The translations under genes were made by a program, and so were the position numbers. A stretch of DNA of 31,697 nucleotides from the IMG/VR virus record IMGVR_UViG_3300042445_001439, positions 1 through 31,697 of that record; one strand, written 5' to 3'. Origin of the DNA: a virus. The notes beneath the pieces were generated by a model, which was not told the DNA's origin, did not search any database, and saw only the letters and a list, made by a program, of their open reading frames with translations. Of this stretch, positions 11,301 through 17,822 are shown piece by piece (position 1 is the first letter of the stretch; each line of letters opens with the position of its first letter).

Positions 11301-12945
11301 CGGAGGAAATCTTCCAAGTTCGACTACATGGGTCAGCGTTGCCTACGGCAACGGACGTTGGGTGGCCGTGGCTTCGGGAGGTACTGCAAATGCATATTCC
11401 ACAGACGGCGGTCAAACATGGGCATCCGGTGGCGGATTACCAGCAAGCACAACTTGGACCAGTGTTGCGTATGGTGGTGGAAAGTTTGTTGCTGTAGCTA
11501 GTGGTGGCACACAAGCCGCTAGTTCAACAGATGGCGGACTAACATGGGGTTCAAGAACATTACCTTCCAGCACAAACTGGTCGAGTGTGGCATTTGGTAA
11601 TAACCGTTTTGTTGCAGTATCCAGCACCAGCGGCACAGCAGCAGCCTACAGCTTGAACGGTGTTGACTGGACAGCTAGTACTATTACCAGCGCAGCATAT
11701 CTGTCTATCGCATACGGCCAAGGAACATTCCTAGCAGTAGGTGCATCAACAACTGCGGCAAGCAGCCCAGACGGAGTTGTATGGACTTCAAGAACTATTA
11801 GCACCAGTGACAGTTCAGGAGTTGCGTTTGGTAATGTTAATAGAACTGGAAAATTTATTACTATCAGTAATACCGGAGCAACTAATGCCAGCGTAATCAC
11901 AGCAGGCGCAACTACTCGAGCAAGAGCATCAGTGGCCAACGGAAAAATATTTGCGGTTAGAATATTAGAACCCGGTTCTAGTTATGCGTCAGCTCCGACA
12001 ATGACCATTACTGACCCTAATAATACTTTTGAAGCACCGTTTACAGTTAGAACAGGCGACGGTGTATTAGCCAATCCGACCTTTACTAATCGTGGCATAC
12101 AGTATGAAACAGCTTCTGCAGAGATTCTCAGAGGAGACGGATTTGCAGATAATTTCCAAACTGGGTCGTTTATTGCATGCCGTAGACTGGAATCTAGACC
12201 AGTTCCTGGTTCAAACGTTGTATTCGGCAATTTGCCCGGTCGCACATTTAAACTGGTTAATGTAATCACGTTCCGTGGCAGTCTTGACGGATCGTACACT
12301 GGTTTCTTACAGGTCAGTCCGCAATTAGCAATTTCAGAAGCGCCAAATCATTTAGATGCTGCTACACTAAGATTGCGTTATAGTCAGGTTCGATTAACTG
12401 GACACGATTTCTTAGACATTGGTACAGGCAGTTTTGTAGAATCAAATTACCCAGGTACTCCTTTACAGGATCCAATTCCTGCTAACGAAACGGTGGACAG
12501 CAACGGTGGACGGGTGTTCTTTACAGCCACAGACCAAGACGGTAATTTCCGAGTTGGTGATTTGTTCGCTATTGAACAGTCAACTGGTATTGCTACTTTA
12601 AATGCTGATGCATTTAACATCAGTGGACTACAAGAACTGAACTTGGGTAATGTTACACTTGGTGGGGGATCTGCAACAGTTACTGAATTTTCAACAGACC
12701 CGTTCTTTACAGCTGATAGTGATAATATTGTACCAACACAGCGAGCAATCAAAGCATTTATTGCAAGCCAAATTGGTGGTGGCGGCGCCTCACTAAACGT
12801 TAACTCAGTAACTGCTGGTTCTGTGTTTATCAGCAGCAATGTGATAACCACGGTTACCGGAACACCAATTACTATGAATGCAACCTTTGATTTCCGAGGC
12901 GGAGTCACTGGAATACCTTTAGCATTCAACTTCTTTTTAAACTAA
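5329..12945 (+). CDS. Giant modular fibre-like virion protein (2538 aa)
   Basis: ATG preceded by ACGGAG. Modules in order: at least seven carbohydrate-binding-like repeats (residues about 8-477; W..G..Y...D-V-.YGG..Y.C...H), interrupted by a beta module at bases 6277-6500; a pectin-lyase-like signature (K-P-F-K-T-I-R-Y-A-C-E at about 6975, continuing as G-R-Y-R-E-T-L-P-I at about 7605) split by an insertion; four copies of a helical FIxxEVxxYI...C-RDVG module between 7050 and 9600; the conserved GWGP/SPYIQG/DFTQVISDGIGAW block (residues about 1460-1580); an Asp-box propeller-like region (residues about 1884-2177, S-T-D-G-G-x-T-W); and a C-terminal block with STDPFF and PTQRAIKAF. It shares nearly all domains with the upstream gene but is larger because of module insertions. 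Probably a host-binding fibre or a structural partner of one. Function inferred from architecture only. Confidence 0.85.
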   Translation: MAEFKLGRIRFVWKDEWLNGTVYYVDDVVRNGGKTYICQVGHTSAADFYTDLDYSPTKWNQLTDGQEWRGDWTTGTFYKQNDVVKYGGVVYICNDPHTSAATAASGLENDQAKWDVFAESIDWKSAWTVNTRYKVNDLIKYGGYTYVCNTAHTSAATTTLGLEADQAKWDEFNQGLEYKGAWSGSSVIYKVNDIVKQGAGLWICTAKHESTASFTTDAASYWSQFVEGLEFENAWNSGTTYQPGDVVRYGGNQYIAKTNHFNAVPSTSTTNWDLFQEGISFQSDWINTTSYKIGEVVRYGGHSYLATADSDAATYTVTAVTASSDTFTIASTTGIAVGMTVRFTGTTFGNVFTTARYYVKTVAAGNITVSTTSGGTTFNITADAAGTMTATVSAEPPNSAYWSRLNAGISWQGNWSDDTEYRIGDAVRFGSNAYICVLAHRSEADDGSTVGAAGGGQANSRPDQDTAGVYWNPLSIGTETSILTTRGDLVYYGGSGPTRLPIGLEGQVLRAGADDPEWVTLGATDQVYYVAPHGVDAPAPIQGKSLDKPFKTIRYACEQVEKGPRNPNAQHLLELNRVFIQREVSSWIDYQVDNATIGSIWENFDFDEYKCERDVGFVVDRLQWDIGHGGNLKIRAAAQSLLGILSEGPFSTEEEDAPYATLSSEREQGIAAYNYMLTVVEAVLDNQAPTVLYQNVTDDSVTIAEQYVNTDVVAEPTAMTDITGLVTIITDALANPTQTGALPTIPARYVPFTLVSVATGRYRETLPIVVPAYTCIQGDELRSTNAGPAGSLVDISDSYYTIDTFDHFSSIVEDVITGAPATVTTGNIETQSQEWPFADSAEVTAVTGLVEVMKQQADHRLSTMHVATLTDPVGYNVGYLAGYGDARKLIKENKRFLQEEVVSYINTTYSQLEVVGSISVDILTVTSVVSGVVTVNSVIRGQNVVTGTVIDEQLSGTTGGAGTYRVNTIQTVGSTTIKADTHYSRTKTRRDAGYIIDAVIYDLTYGGNAQSVSAGLAYFDGDNADSTVAAALIPASIKSATLGTIAFLKSRMQSVATAASFTPLQNTIPLYTDTAGSAGASTLIGNNVDAIIEIIDTGPGAVGTTVTLTDPATTDGVSSTTALISAYSTLNAAASTIRSSTISYINATYPTLVYDTAKCSRDIGTILKAVGYDFMLGNLASNQFFTNYQSLKAAHSYLRPNASDVYTLGQKTVTIAALEYARTLAIANVGGNASAIARINVLMALINNILYGATNEGDVCSTDLRNRDYAILQLERNRAFIAAEISAYIADTFSDTATNTAATTNLITISDTSWLRRGVSIKFTGTTFGGIVSGTTYYVQSIVDATTFKISATRTGAAFTLSTASGSMSVDLVYNQASCLRDVGTYIDALKWDLKYTSNYKSRYVARYYANAVLGSQEEDMYYLRDGCGLRDQTLADLNGDLLPPNEYGTSRVSAGAYASLDPGWGPDDFRTWIITRSPYIQGLTTFGNGAIGQKIDGALHNGGNDSMVSNDFTQVISDGIGAWVANNGRAELVSVFTYYSHIGYLSTEGGRIRGTNGNNSYGDFGSVAEGFDSTETPNTGVVDNKFQFVATVGNVTTDGAGFLGLEFENAGVDYTEAEFTLTGGGINAAAEANEIRDDAVYQVRLLQLAADGSDGEFGGQGYVTNSNTAQGGGASSITLAATDSETSTAYIGMKVVITGGAGVGQFAIITTYNSGTKLAGVVQESTGSAGWDHFVAGTAIVSPDASSTYTVEPRLTFTAPTYASAAGTGLPTAGNYTAIGYASAVQTYLAVATTGGSGAGATFNVIKKGTKYIITVAAGGTGYTRLGVLTIAGTSLGGASTTNDITLTITSINSVNGAVTAVDHVGVGQGGNYVALLSGASTAVTSIGGTWSTQTLPVSRNWTALAAGQDLTAIAASALVANTAYKVVSLGDSLFSAVGAESNFVGQTFIATGPTSGSGTVVAVNSVMVAIATGSNSTIRSTNGGITWGSGGNLPSSTTWVSVAYGNGRWVAVASGGTANAYSTDGGQTWASGGGLPASTTWTSVAYGGGKFVAVASGGTQAASSTDGGLTWGSRTLPSSTNWSSVAFGNNRFVAVSSTSGTAAAYSLNGVDWTASTITSAAYLSIAYGQGTFLAVGASTTAASSPDGVVWTSRTISTSDSSGVAFGNVNRTGKFITISNTGATNASVITAGATTRARASVANGKIFAVRILEPGSSYASAPTMTITDPNNTFEAPFTVRTGDGVLANPTFTNRGIQYETASAEILRGDGFADNFQTGSFIACRRLESRPVPGSNVVFGNLPGRTFKLVNVITFRGSLDGSYTGFLQVSPQLAISEAPNHLDAATLRLRYSQVRLTGHDFLDIGTGSFVESNYPGTPLQDPIPANETVDSNGGRVFFTATDQDGNFRVGDLFAIEQSTGIATLNADAFNISGLQELNLGNVTLGGGSATVTEFSTDPFFTADSDNIVPTQRAIKAFIASQIGGGGASLNVNSVTAGSVFISSNVITTVTGTPITMNATFDFRGGVTGIPLAFNFFLN

Positions 12946-12948
12946 ATA
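12941..12948 (+). promoter_or_regulatory. Late promoter-like motif (ACTAAATA) overlapping a stop codon
   Basis: ACTAAATA contains the TAA stop of the giant fibre gene (12943-12945) and precedes the ATG at 12966. The motif matches the CTAAATA form that also precedes gp18. The predicted +1 (about 12954) would fall inside the GGAG Shine-Dalgarno, so it is less convincing than the other sites. Confidence 0.35.
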
Positions 12949-12965
12949 CAACGGAGAAATAAATT

Positions 12966-13286
12966 ATGGCAACAGGAAGATTAGGATCAGCAGATCTAGC
13001 AGCAGCAACAAATACAACATTGTATACCGTGCCTGTTGATACATTTGCAGTAGTAACAGTTAGCGTATGCAATCGCGGCGCATCATCATGTACCGTTCAA
13101 CTCGCGGTGTGCGATACTGCAACACCAGGAGGAGACGAATATCTTGAATTTGATACATCATTATCAGCAAAAGGTGTTCTAGAACGTACTGGTGTTGTAA
13201 TAGATGCAGGTAAATTGCTGGTAGTTAGATCCAGTGCTACGAGCGTAAATGCTGTGGTCTACGGTATCGAAACAAGTACGGCTTAA
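12966..13286 (+). CDS. Small probable virion structural protein (106 aa)
   Basis: ATG at 12966 with GGAG at 12953-12956. The protein begins MATGRLGSADLAA and is mostly short beta strands (T-L-Y-T-V-P, F-A-V-V-T-V-S-V-C-N-R-G, V-Q-L-A-V), suggesting one small beta-sandwich domain. Small proteins of this look are common beside fibre genes in marine T4-like phages. Two cysteines lie in the central strand region (C-N-R-G-A-S-S-C). It sits 20 bases after the giant fibre and 15 before the S74 fibre, so it is probably co-expressed with them as a structural or accessory fibre protein. I cannot assign a specific role. Confidence 0.7.
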   Translation: MATGRLGSADLAAATNTTLYTVPVDTFAVVTVSVCNRGASSCTVQLAVCDTATPGGDEYLEFDTSLSAKGVLERTGVVIDAGKLLVVRSSATSVNAVVYGIETSTA

Positions 13287-13301
13287 TAAAAGGACGAGAT
13301 C

Positions 13302-14222
13302 ATGGCAAGAAAAGTATCAGGCGGACTAACAGGATCACCTAGCGTAGGAGCACTTAACATAGCTCCGACAGCTGTGGTTACCGCCGCAGACGATCAAAAT
13401 ATTACGCTAAGTCCTGCCGGAACTGGTATGCTAATGATAACCGCCAATGCGCAACTACAGGCACAGGCGGATTTAAGATTTGCAGACTCTGACAGTTCAA
13501 ACTGGGTAGCCTTCCAAGCTCCGGCAACTGTCAGTTCAAATATTACCTGGACTTTGCCCGCTGCCGACGGATCTACCGGCCAGTTCTTATCAACTAACTC
13601 CTCTGGTACGCTAAGTTGGGCTAGCGGAAGTTTATCGTTAACTGATCAAACAGCATCAGCGACTACTCATTATCCGTTGATCACCACAGCAACCAGTGGA
13701 ACAGTCACAGCAGCAAATACCAGTTCGACTAAATTTAGCTTTCAACCAAGCACTGGAACAATCACAGCCACAATTTTTAGCGGGTCAGCATCTGCCACAG
13801 CAACCACATTAACTACATCAAACTCAACATTTTACCCAACATTTGTCAGCAGTAATACTACCACAACTAATCAAGCACATCAAGTTGCCACAGCGTTTAC
13901 CTTTAATGCCAACACTGGAACGTTAACATCTACAATTGTTACAGCATCATCAGATGCAAGACTAAAAGAAAATATTATAACGATCGACGACGCATTAAAT
14001 AAAACATTAGCTCTTAGAGGCGTGATGTTTAATCGTATTGGTTCTTTGTCTAAAGAACTTGGAGTAATTGCACAAGAAGTTGAAGAAATTGTTCCGGAAC
14101 TAGTAGTAACTGGCGAAGATGGATTCAAGTCAGTGGCTTACGGTAATACTGTCGGACTGTTAATCGAGTCGATTAAAACATTAAATGATAAAATTGAAGA
14201 ACTAAAAGGGAGATTAGCATAA
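13302..14222 (+). CDS. Tail fibre protein with C-terminal S74 self-cleaving chaperone
   Basis: ATG with AAAAGGACGAG just upstream. The N-terminal 215 residues are low-complexity, Thr/Ser/Ala-rich beta-type fibre sequence (L-R-F-A-D-S-D-S-S-N-W-V-A-F-Q-A-P, T-G-T-L-S-W-A-S-G). The C-terminus, from about residue 216, is a Peptidase_S74 intramolecular chaperone: S-S-D-A-R-L-K-E-N-I, then G-V-I-A-Q-E-V-E-E-I-V-P-E, then a terminal helix. In this family the Ser/Lys pair (here S218 and K223) drives autocleavage before that Ser after the trimeric fibre has folded, so the mature fibre would be about 217 residues. At 306 aa it is short for an S74 fibre. It ends one base before the next start, and its last codons (AAAGGGAGA) supply that gene's Shine-Dalgarno. 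Confidence 0.85.
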   Translation: MARKVSGGLTGSPSVGALNIAPTAVVTAADDQNITLSPAGTGMLMITANAQLQAQADLRFADSDSSNWVAFQAPATVSSNITWTLPAADGSTGQFLSTNSSGTLSWASGSLSLTDQTASATTHYPLITTATSGTVTAANTSSTKFSFQPSTGTITATIFSGSASATATTLTTSNSTFYPTFVSSNTTTTNQAHQVATAFTFNANTGTLTSTIVTASSDARLKENIITIDDALNKTLALRGVMFNRIGSLSKELGVIAQEVEEIVPELVVTGEDGFKSVAYGNTVGLLIESIKTLNDKIEELKGRLA

Positions 14223-14223
14223 T

Positions 14224-14829
14224 ATGGCAACAAGATTAACCGGAACAGGGGTTCAATACGACGAAGTAACGTTTAATCAGTATTCAGAAGCTGTTACTTC
14301 AGTAACACAGACCGATGTCAACGGTATTATCAAAATAGTGTTTGGCAGTGCTACTACTGTTAATCAAGCTACCAGTGGCGGTAGCGGAACCAACGGAACG
14401 GTTGACGGCACTACCTGCGATATGGGAGTACCTACTAAGTCTACTAACTGGTATAGAGTTTACTTCCAAACATGTAGCGATGACAACGATGGTAGTATTT
14501 CTGGGAACGGCTTTAAATGCCAGCGATGGACTCCTAGTTCAGGATGGACCGATATACTGCGTCAAGGCGAGCATTCGAGTTATGACAACAACTACGGCGA
14601 TTGGTATAGAACCAATCATGTGATTTTTTGGGCTCCTGTGCATCAAACATATCCAACTGAACAGCATCAATTTAGAATCGGTTGGCACAAACACGACAGC
14701 GGTGCTATCAGGATTAACTCAAGCATTGGTAATGACCTAAGACGCAATGGATGGAATAATAATGCGTTTGAAGTATGGGAAGTAGACAGTGCTATAATCA
14801 CCACCACAGGAACTCTTTCGAGGTACTAA
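14224..14829 (+). CDS. Putative fibre-tip/adhesin protein, triplet copy 1 (201 aa)
   Basis: First of three tandem paralogues. It starts MATRLTGTGVQY, an opening typical of marine phage tail proteins. Shared body motifs: D-M-G-V-P-x-K-x-x-N-W-Y-R, a D-D acidic pair, T-P-S-S-G-W, D-Q-G-x-H or equivalent, G-D-x-Y, P-V-H-x-T-Y-P-T-x-x-H-x-F-R and S-I-G-x-D-L-R-R-x-G-W-N-N, ending in R-Y. It follows the S74 fibre by one base, so translation is probably coupled. Placement suggests a structural protein attached to the fibre or baseplate, possibly a receptor-binding tip. No enzyme signature is visible. Confidence 0.7.
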   Translation: MATRLTGTGVQYDEVTFNQYSEAVTSVTQTDVNGIIKIVFGSATTVNQATSGGSGTNGTVDGTTCDMGVPTKSTNWYRVYFQTCSDDNDGSISGNGFKCQRWTPSSGWTDILRQGEHSSYDNNYGDWYRTNHVIFWAPVHQTYPTEQHQFRIGWHKHDSGAIRINSSIGNDLRRNGWNNNAFEVWEVDSAIITTTGTLSRY

Positions 14830-14830
14830 T

Positions 14831-15394
14831 ATGCCAACAACAATGACAGGAACAGGGGTAACTTATACCTCAGGACAAGCACAAACTAGACCAAGAACTA
14901 TTGTTAAACACCGAATGACTGGGTTGACACAGGTTGATCAAGGGATACAATCGGGAGGTTGGGACCTTGTAACAGGGTCTGAAATCAACATGGGTGTGCC
15001 ACAAAAATCAAATAACTGGTATAGATTAGAATATTATACAGACGGTGACGATCAAGGCCCATCAAACGGTGGCTGGGGCTGTGCTGTCTATAGAAATACA
15101 CCCAGTACAGGCTGGGAACGAGTTCTAGATCAAGGGTGGCATGCACAATATGAATCTAACGCCGGCGACTTTTACACCACAGGAACTGGGTTATTCTTTG
15201 TACCAGTGCATCCAACATACCCCACACAAGTACACAGTTTTAGATTATATGCTCGACGTCATCCAGACGTGGGATTTCGTATCCAGTGTTCGATTGGTGC
15301 TGATTTGCGACAGGCAGGTTGGCAAAACGGAATGTTTGAATGCTATGAGTTAGACGGTGATCTTGTAACTGCAAATAATTTAACGAGGTACTAA
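14831..15394 (+). CDS. Putative fibre-tip/adhesin protein, triplet copy 2 (187 aa)
   Basis: Paralogue of the flanking genes: it shares N-M-G-V-P-Q-K-S-N-N-W-Y-R, T-P-S-T-G-W-E-R-V-L-D-Q-G-W-H, P-V-H-P-T-Y-P-T-Q-V-H-S-F-R and S-I-G-A-D-L-R-Q-A-G-W. The N-terminus (MPTTMTGTGVTY) keeps the L/M-T-G-T-G opening. The region between about residues 15 and 50 differs most between copies, the pattern expected if that part varies in specificity. The Shine-Dalgarno GAGG lies inside the last codons of copy 1. The role is inferred only from family and position. Confidence 0.7.
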   Translation: MPTTMTGTGVTYTSGQAQTRPRTIVKHRMTGLTQVDQGIQSGGWDLVTGSEINMGVPQKSNNWYRLEYYTDGDDQGPSNGGWGCAVYRNTPSTGWERVLDQGWHAQYESNAGDFYTTGTGLFFVPVHPTYPTQVHSFRLYARRHPDVGFRIQCSIGADLRQAGWQNGMFECYELDGDLVTANNLTRY

Positions 15395-15395
15395 T

Positions 15396-15962
15396 ATGCC
15401 AACATCATTAACTGGAAGTGGCTTTCGACATGCTAACGGTGTAACTCAAACCAGCATAGAGGGTATAGTGAAGATCGGATTCACTTCCTCAAATAGTGTT
15501 AATTTTAGTGCAGGAAGCGGATTTGGACCACAATGGCAATACGCAGGATCTGAAGTAGCAATGGGTGTTCCTGCTAATGCCAACAACTGGTATAGAATTC
15601 GCTACCAAACAATCTGCGATGATCAGGGCGGAGGCGCCCAGGGTACTGGTGCTGCGATTTATAGACACACACCAAGCTCGGGGTGGGTTCGAGTAATGGA
15701 CCAAGGACACCACGCAACACTTGAAAACGACACAGGCGACCTATACTGGATGGATCGTGTTGATTATCTAGTGCCAGTTCATCCATCATTCCCTACTCAA
15801 GCACATAGTTTTAGAATATATCATGCCAACTGGAACGGTCCAGCTAGAGTTCATTGCTCAATCGGTGGAGATCTAAGACGAAACGGTTGGAACAACTGCA
15901 TTTTAGAAGTATTTGAAATTGATAGATTAGCTATGAATTCAGGTACTCTTACAAGATATTAA
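15396..15962 (+). CDS. Putative fibre-tip/adhesin protein, triplet copy 3 (188 aa)
   Basis: Third tandem paralogue (MPTSLTGSGFRH...). It shares A-M-G-V-P-A-N-A-N-N-W-Y-R, T-P-S-S-G-W-V-R-V-M-D-Q-G-H-H, P-V-H-P-S-F-P-T-Q-A-H-S-F-R, S-I-G-G-D-L-R-R-N-G-W-N-N and the terminal L-T-R-Y. It is preceded by the same GAGGTACTAATATGCC junction as copy 2. Unlike copies 1 and 2, its Arg-Tyr end is written AGA TAT instead of AGG TAC, so it no longer provides a Shine-Dalgarno for a fourth copy. The next gene brings its own. Probably a structural or adhesive tail component. Confidence 0.7.
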   Translation: MPTSLTGSGFRHANGVTQTSIEGIVKIGFTSSNSVNFSAGSGFGPQWQYAGSEVAMGVPANANNWYRIRYQTICDDQGGGAQGTGAAIYRHTPSSGWVRVMDQGHHATLENDTGDLYWMDRVDYLVPVHPSFPTQAHSFRIYHANWNGPARVHCSIGGDLRRNGWNNCILEVFEIDRLAMNSGTLTRY

Positions 15963-15975
15963 ACAAGGACATAAC

Positions 15976-16428
15976 ATGAGAGACATAACACTTAGACACG
16001 ACAAACTTAAAGAGCCATTTGCGGGTCATGCTCTATCTGAACTTTTACAAGAACGTAATAGCAAGTGGGAGTGGAGCGGCTCATTTAGTTTTACCACCCA
16101 AGAAGGCTACGAAGAATTACGCTTCAATGATACTACTGCTAGTGAAGAAGAAAAAGAAATAGATCGCTGGACTGGATTACCAAAAAATCAATATAGTTAT
16201 GCAGAAGTTGCAGGCGAAGTACCAACCTATGCTGAAGTACTAGAAAAATTACAAGAATTAAAAGACGAGTATGCTGCATATGCTGGAAAACGCCAACGAG
16301 TATATCCGCGCATCAATGAACAATTGGATATGCTATACAAGGATATCGATTCTGGCCTGCTAGGTGAAGCGGCTAAAGAAAGTCAGTTCTACACCACGAT
16401 CAAGGAAATTAAGACAGCTAACTCATAA
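15976..16428 (+). CDS. Small phage protein with YPxIxEQLDMLY motif (150 aa)
   Basis: ATG with AAGGAC at 15965-15970. The N-terminal half is charged (M-R-D-I-T-L-R-H-D-K-L-K-E-P-F). The centre is a helix-rich stretch (residues 84-105, Y-A-E-V-L-E-K-L-Q-E-L-K-D-E-Y). Residues 106-124 carry R-Q-R-V-Y-P-R-I-N-E-Q-L-D-M-L-Y-K-D-I. That YPxIxxQLDMLYxDI element recurs in small proteins encoded next to tail genes in many marine phages. I recognise the motif but not a proven function; a tail-fibre assembly or chaperone role is a guess from position. It closes the plus-strand tail block, 28 bases before the first oxygenase gene. Confidence 0.6.
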   Translation: MRDITLRHDKLKEPFAGHALSELLQERNSKWEWSGSFSFTTQEGYEELRFNDTTASEEEKEIDRWTGLPKNQYSYAEVAGEVPTYAEVLEKLQELKDEYAAYAGKRQRVYPRINEQLDMLYKDIDSGLLGEAAKESQFYTTIKEIKTANS

Positions 16429-16431
16429 ATA
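16424..16431 (+). promoter_or_regulatory. Late promoter-like motif (CATAAATA)
   Basis: CATAAATA overlaps the TAA stop of the preceding gene and lies 25 bases before the ATG at 16457. The predicted +1 near 16437 falls inside the left arm of the hairpin at 16428-16454, so late transcripts would lack most of that arm. Confidence 0.45.
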
Positions 16432-16454
16432 TCAAATATTAAGTATTTGATATT
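16428..16454 (+). repeat. Perfect inverted repeat ending two bases before a start codon
   Basis: The arms at 16428-16438 and 16444-16454 are exact reverse complements (11 bp, AATATCAAATA and its complement) around a 5-base loop (TTAAG). No T run follows, which argues against a simple intrinsic terminator. It ends two bases before the ATG at 16457. In a read-through transcript the stem would cover the whole ribosome-loading region. Confidence 0.75.
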
Positions 16455-16456
16455 AT

Positions 16457-17077
16457 ATGGCCGAACAGACTCTTTATTCTCTTAAATTAAATTATTATCA
16501 CGATTTAAATTTGTCTAGACAATTACTTCCTATCACTAGGAAGTTTTTGTCTATGGACGACAAATTAACATATGAATGGAATTACAAAAATACATACACC
16601 GATGGTGTAGGTTTGGCCAACGAACCTGAATTAAAATTTTTTGTAGAGTATCTAACAGAACTTGCTTCTGAGTATATAAAAAAAGAAAACTTTAAACTAA
16701 AAAAATCTGTAAAATTTAGTATATCGATTTTTGCCAGCGAAATGAGAGAAGGCGATCAGCATTTATCGCATCAACATCCCGGATCAATTCTTTCAGGATT
16801 AATTTATCTTCAAGTCCCGCCAAACTCGGCAAAATTAGAATTTAAAAATCCAAGACATAATGTAATGTGGTTAAATTTTCTCGAACCAGCCACATTAAAA
16901 TCTTATGAATTACCAGTCATCCACGACAATAATGAATATAATATAATTGTAGAACCGTCTCCTGGATTATTGGTTATGTGGGAGTCTTGGGCAGTACATC
17001 GAGTACCAGTAAATCGTTCTCAAGAAGGAAGAATAACATTGGTGTTTAACATAGGAGTTGAAGATGCTAGCTACTAA
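16457..17077 (+). CDS. 2OG-Fe(II) oxygenase family protein A (HxH type, 206 aa)
   Basis: This protein has the pattern of the 2OG-FeII_Oxy_5 (TIGR02466-like) family: H105-Q-H107-P-G-S-x-x-S-G-x-x-Y-L, then F-K-N-P-R at about 129-133, then P-G-x-L-V-M-W, H181 and R192 in E-G-R-I-T-L-V-F-N. By family, the two N-terminal ligands and H181 would hold Fe(II), and R192 would hold 2-oxoglutarate. The substrate is unknown. No Shine-Dalgarno is visible before the ATG; instead a perfect hairpin and a late promoter-like motif precede it. Its end overlaps the next gene by 14 bases, so the two are probably translationally coupled. Confidence 0.8.
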   Translation: MAEQTLYSLKLNYYHDLNLSRQLLPITRKFLSMDDKLTYEWNYKNTYTDGVGLANEPELKFFVEYLTELASEYIKKENFKLKKSVKFSISIFASEMREGDQHLSHQHPGSILSGLIYLQVPPNSAKLEFKNPRHNVMWLNFLEPATLKSYELPVIHDNNEYNIIVEPSPGLLVMWESWAVHRVPVNRSQEGRITLVFNIGVEDASY

Positions 17078-17813
17078 CAGTATTATTGATACTGACAAAA
17101 TTTTTGTATTTGATGATGTAGCACCTGAGTGGTTGTACGAATCTTTTCAGCACAGGATAAGAGAAGCCCAGCGTTGGAAATACGGTATGGCAGCTACAAG
17201 ATCAGACTATGGTAGATTTTTTGTTTTATGGGTAGCTCAGGCAGGAACACATCGAGGTAATAGAGGACCGTTTGCAGGAGATGTAGATAATGTTGCAACA
17301 TATTGCCACGACCTGTGGGTGGACAAATTACTGCCTACAATAATTCCTGACGGCCAGATTGTTAACATTCATCGAGTGCATTTTAATGGTCAATTTCCAA
17401 CGCAGGATAAATTAGCTATCCACATGGATTGGGATATGAAAGACATGTGGACTCTGTTATATTATCTTGACGGAGAAGATGGCGATACAGTATTCTATGA
17501 AAATCCTGTAGTAGATGATTCAGGAGAAATGCACCCACCCGAAGAAGTGTATAGAGTAAAATTTAGAAAGAATAGAATGGTATTTTTTCCTTCTTTTTAT
17601 TGGCACGCCGGAGAAAATCCTAAAGAAGGATTTAGAATTAGTCTAGCATTCAACTACACGCTAAACAGTAGATGTAAAATAAATCAAGAATTGCGAAAAG
17701 ACAGAGGAATAGTAGAGCCGACGCTTGGAGAACCAGACCTGTCTGATTTTTTGTCTGAATTAGATCATATACATAAACTTGAAGAAATGCACAAAAAAAT
17801 GCAAAAAAAATAA
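17064..17813 (+). CDS. 2OG-Fe(II) oxygenase family protein B (HxD type, 249 aa)
   Basis: The ATG at 17064 is chosen over an upstream TTG (17058) because AGGAG at 17053-17057 is correctly spaced for it. The double-stranded beta-helix pattern is clear: H120-M-D122 with the following W-T-L-L-Y-Y-L-D-G-E-D-G-D-T-V-F-Y, then F-F-P-S-F-Y-W-H181 and R191-I-S-L-A-F-N. These are the Fe(II) ligands and the 2OG-binding Arg of canonical 2OG oxygenases. The length suits a single-domain enzyme with a C-terminal charged helix (K-L-E-E-M-H-K-K-M). The substrate is unknown. It is the last plus-strand gene before eight minus-strand genes; its stop is 9 bases from the opposing stop, and no terminator is visible. 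Confidence 0.82.
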   Translation: MLATNSIIDTDKIFVFDDVAPEWLYESFQHRIREAQRWKYGMAATRSDYGRFFVLWVAQAGTHRGNRGPFAGDVDNVATYCHDLWVDKLLPTIIPDGQIVNIHRVHFNGQFPTQDKLAIHMDWDMKDMWTLLYYLDGEDGDTVFYENPVVDDSGEMHPPEEVYRVKFRKNRMVFFPSFYWHAGENPKEGFRISLAFNYTLNSRCKINQELRKDRGIVEPTLGEPDLSDFLSELDHIHKLEEMHKKMQKK

Positions 17814-17822
17814 TCTTATTGG

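Noticed and set aside
14924-14951. TTGACA-16-TACAAT, a sigma70-like promoter inside triplet copy 2
   Set aside because: It lies within a real coding region with no gene start shortly downstream; chance match in AT-rich coding DNA is more likely.
16428-16454. Reading the hairpin as an intrinsic terminator of the tail operon
   Set aside because: The stem is AT-only except for one C-G pair per arm and is not followed by a T run; it ends at a start codon instead.
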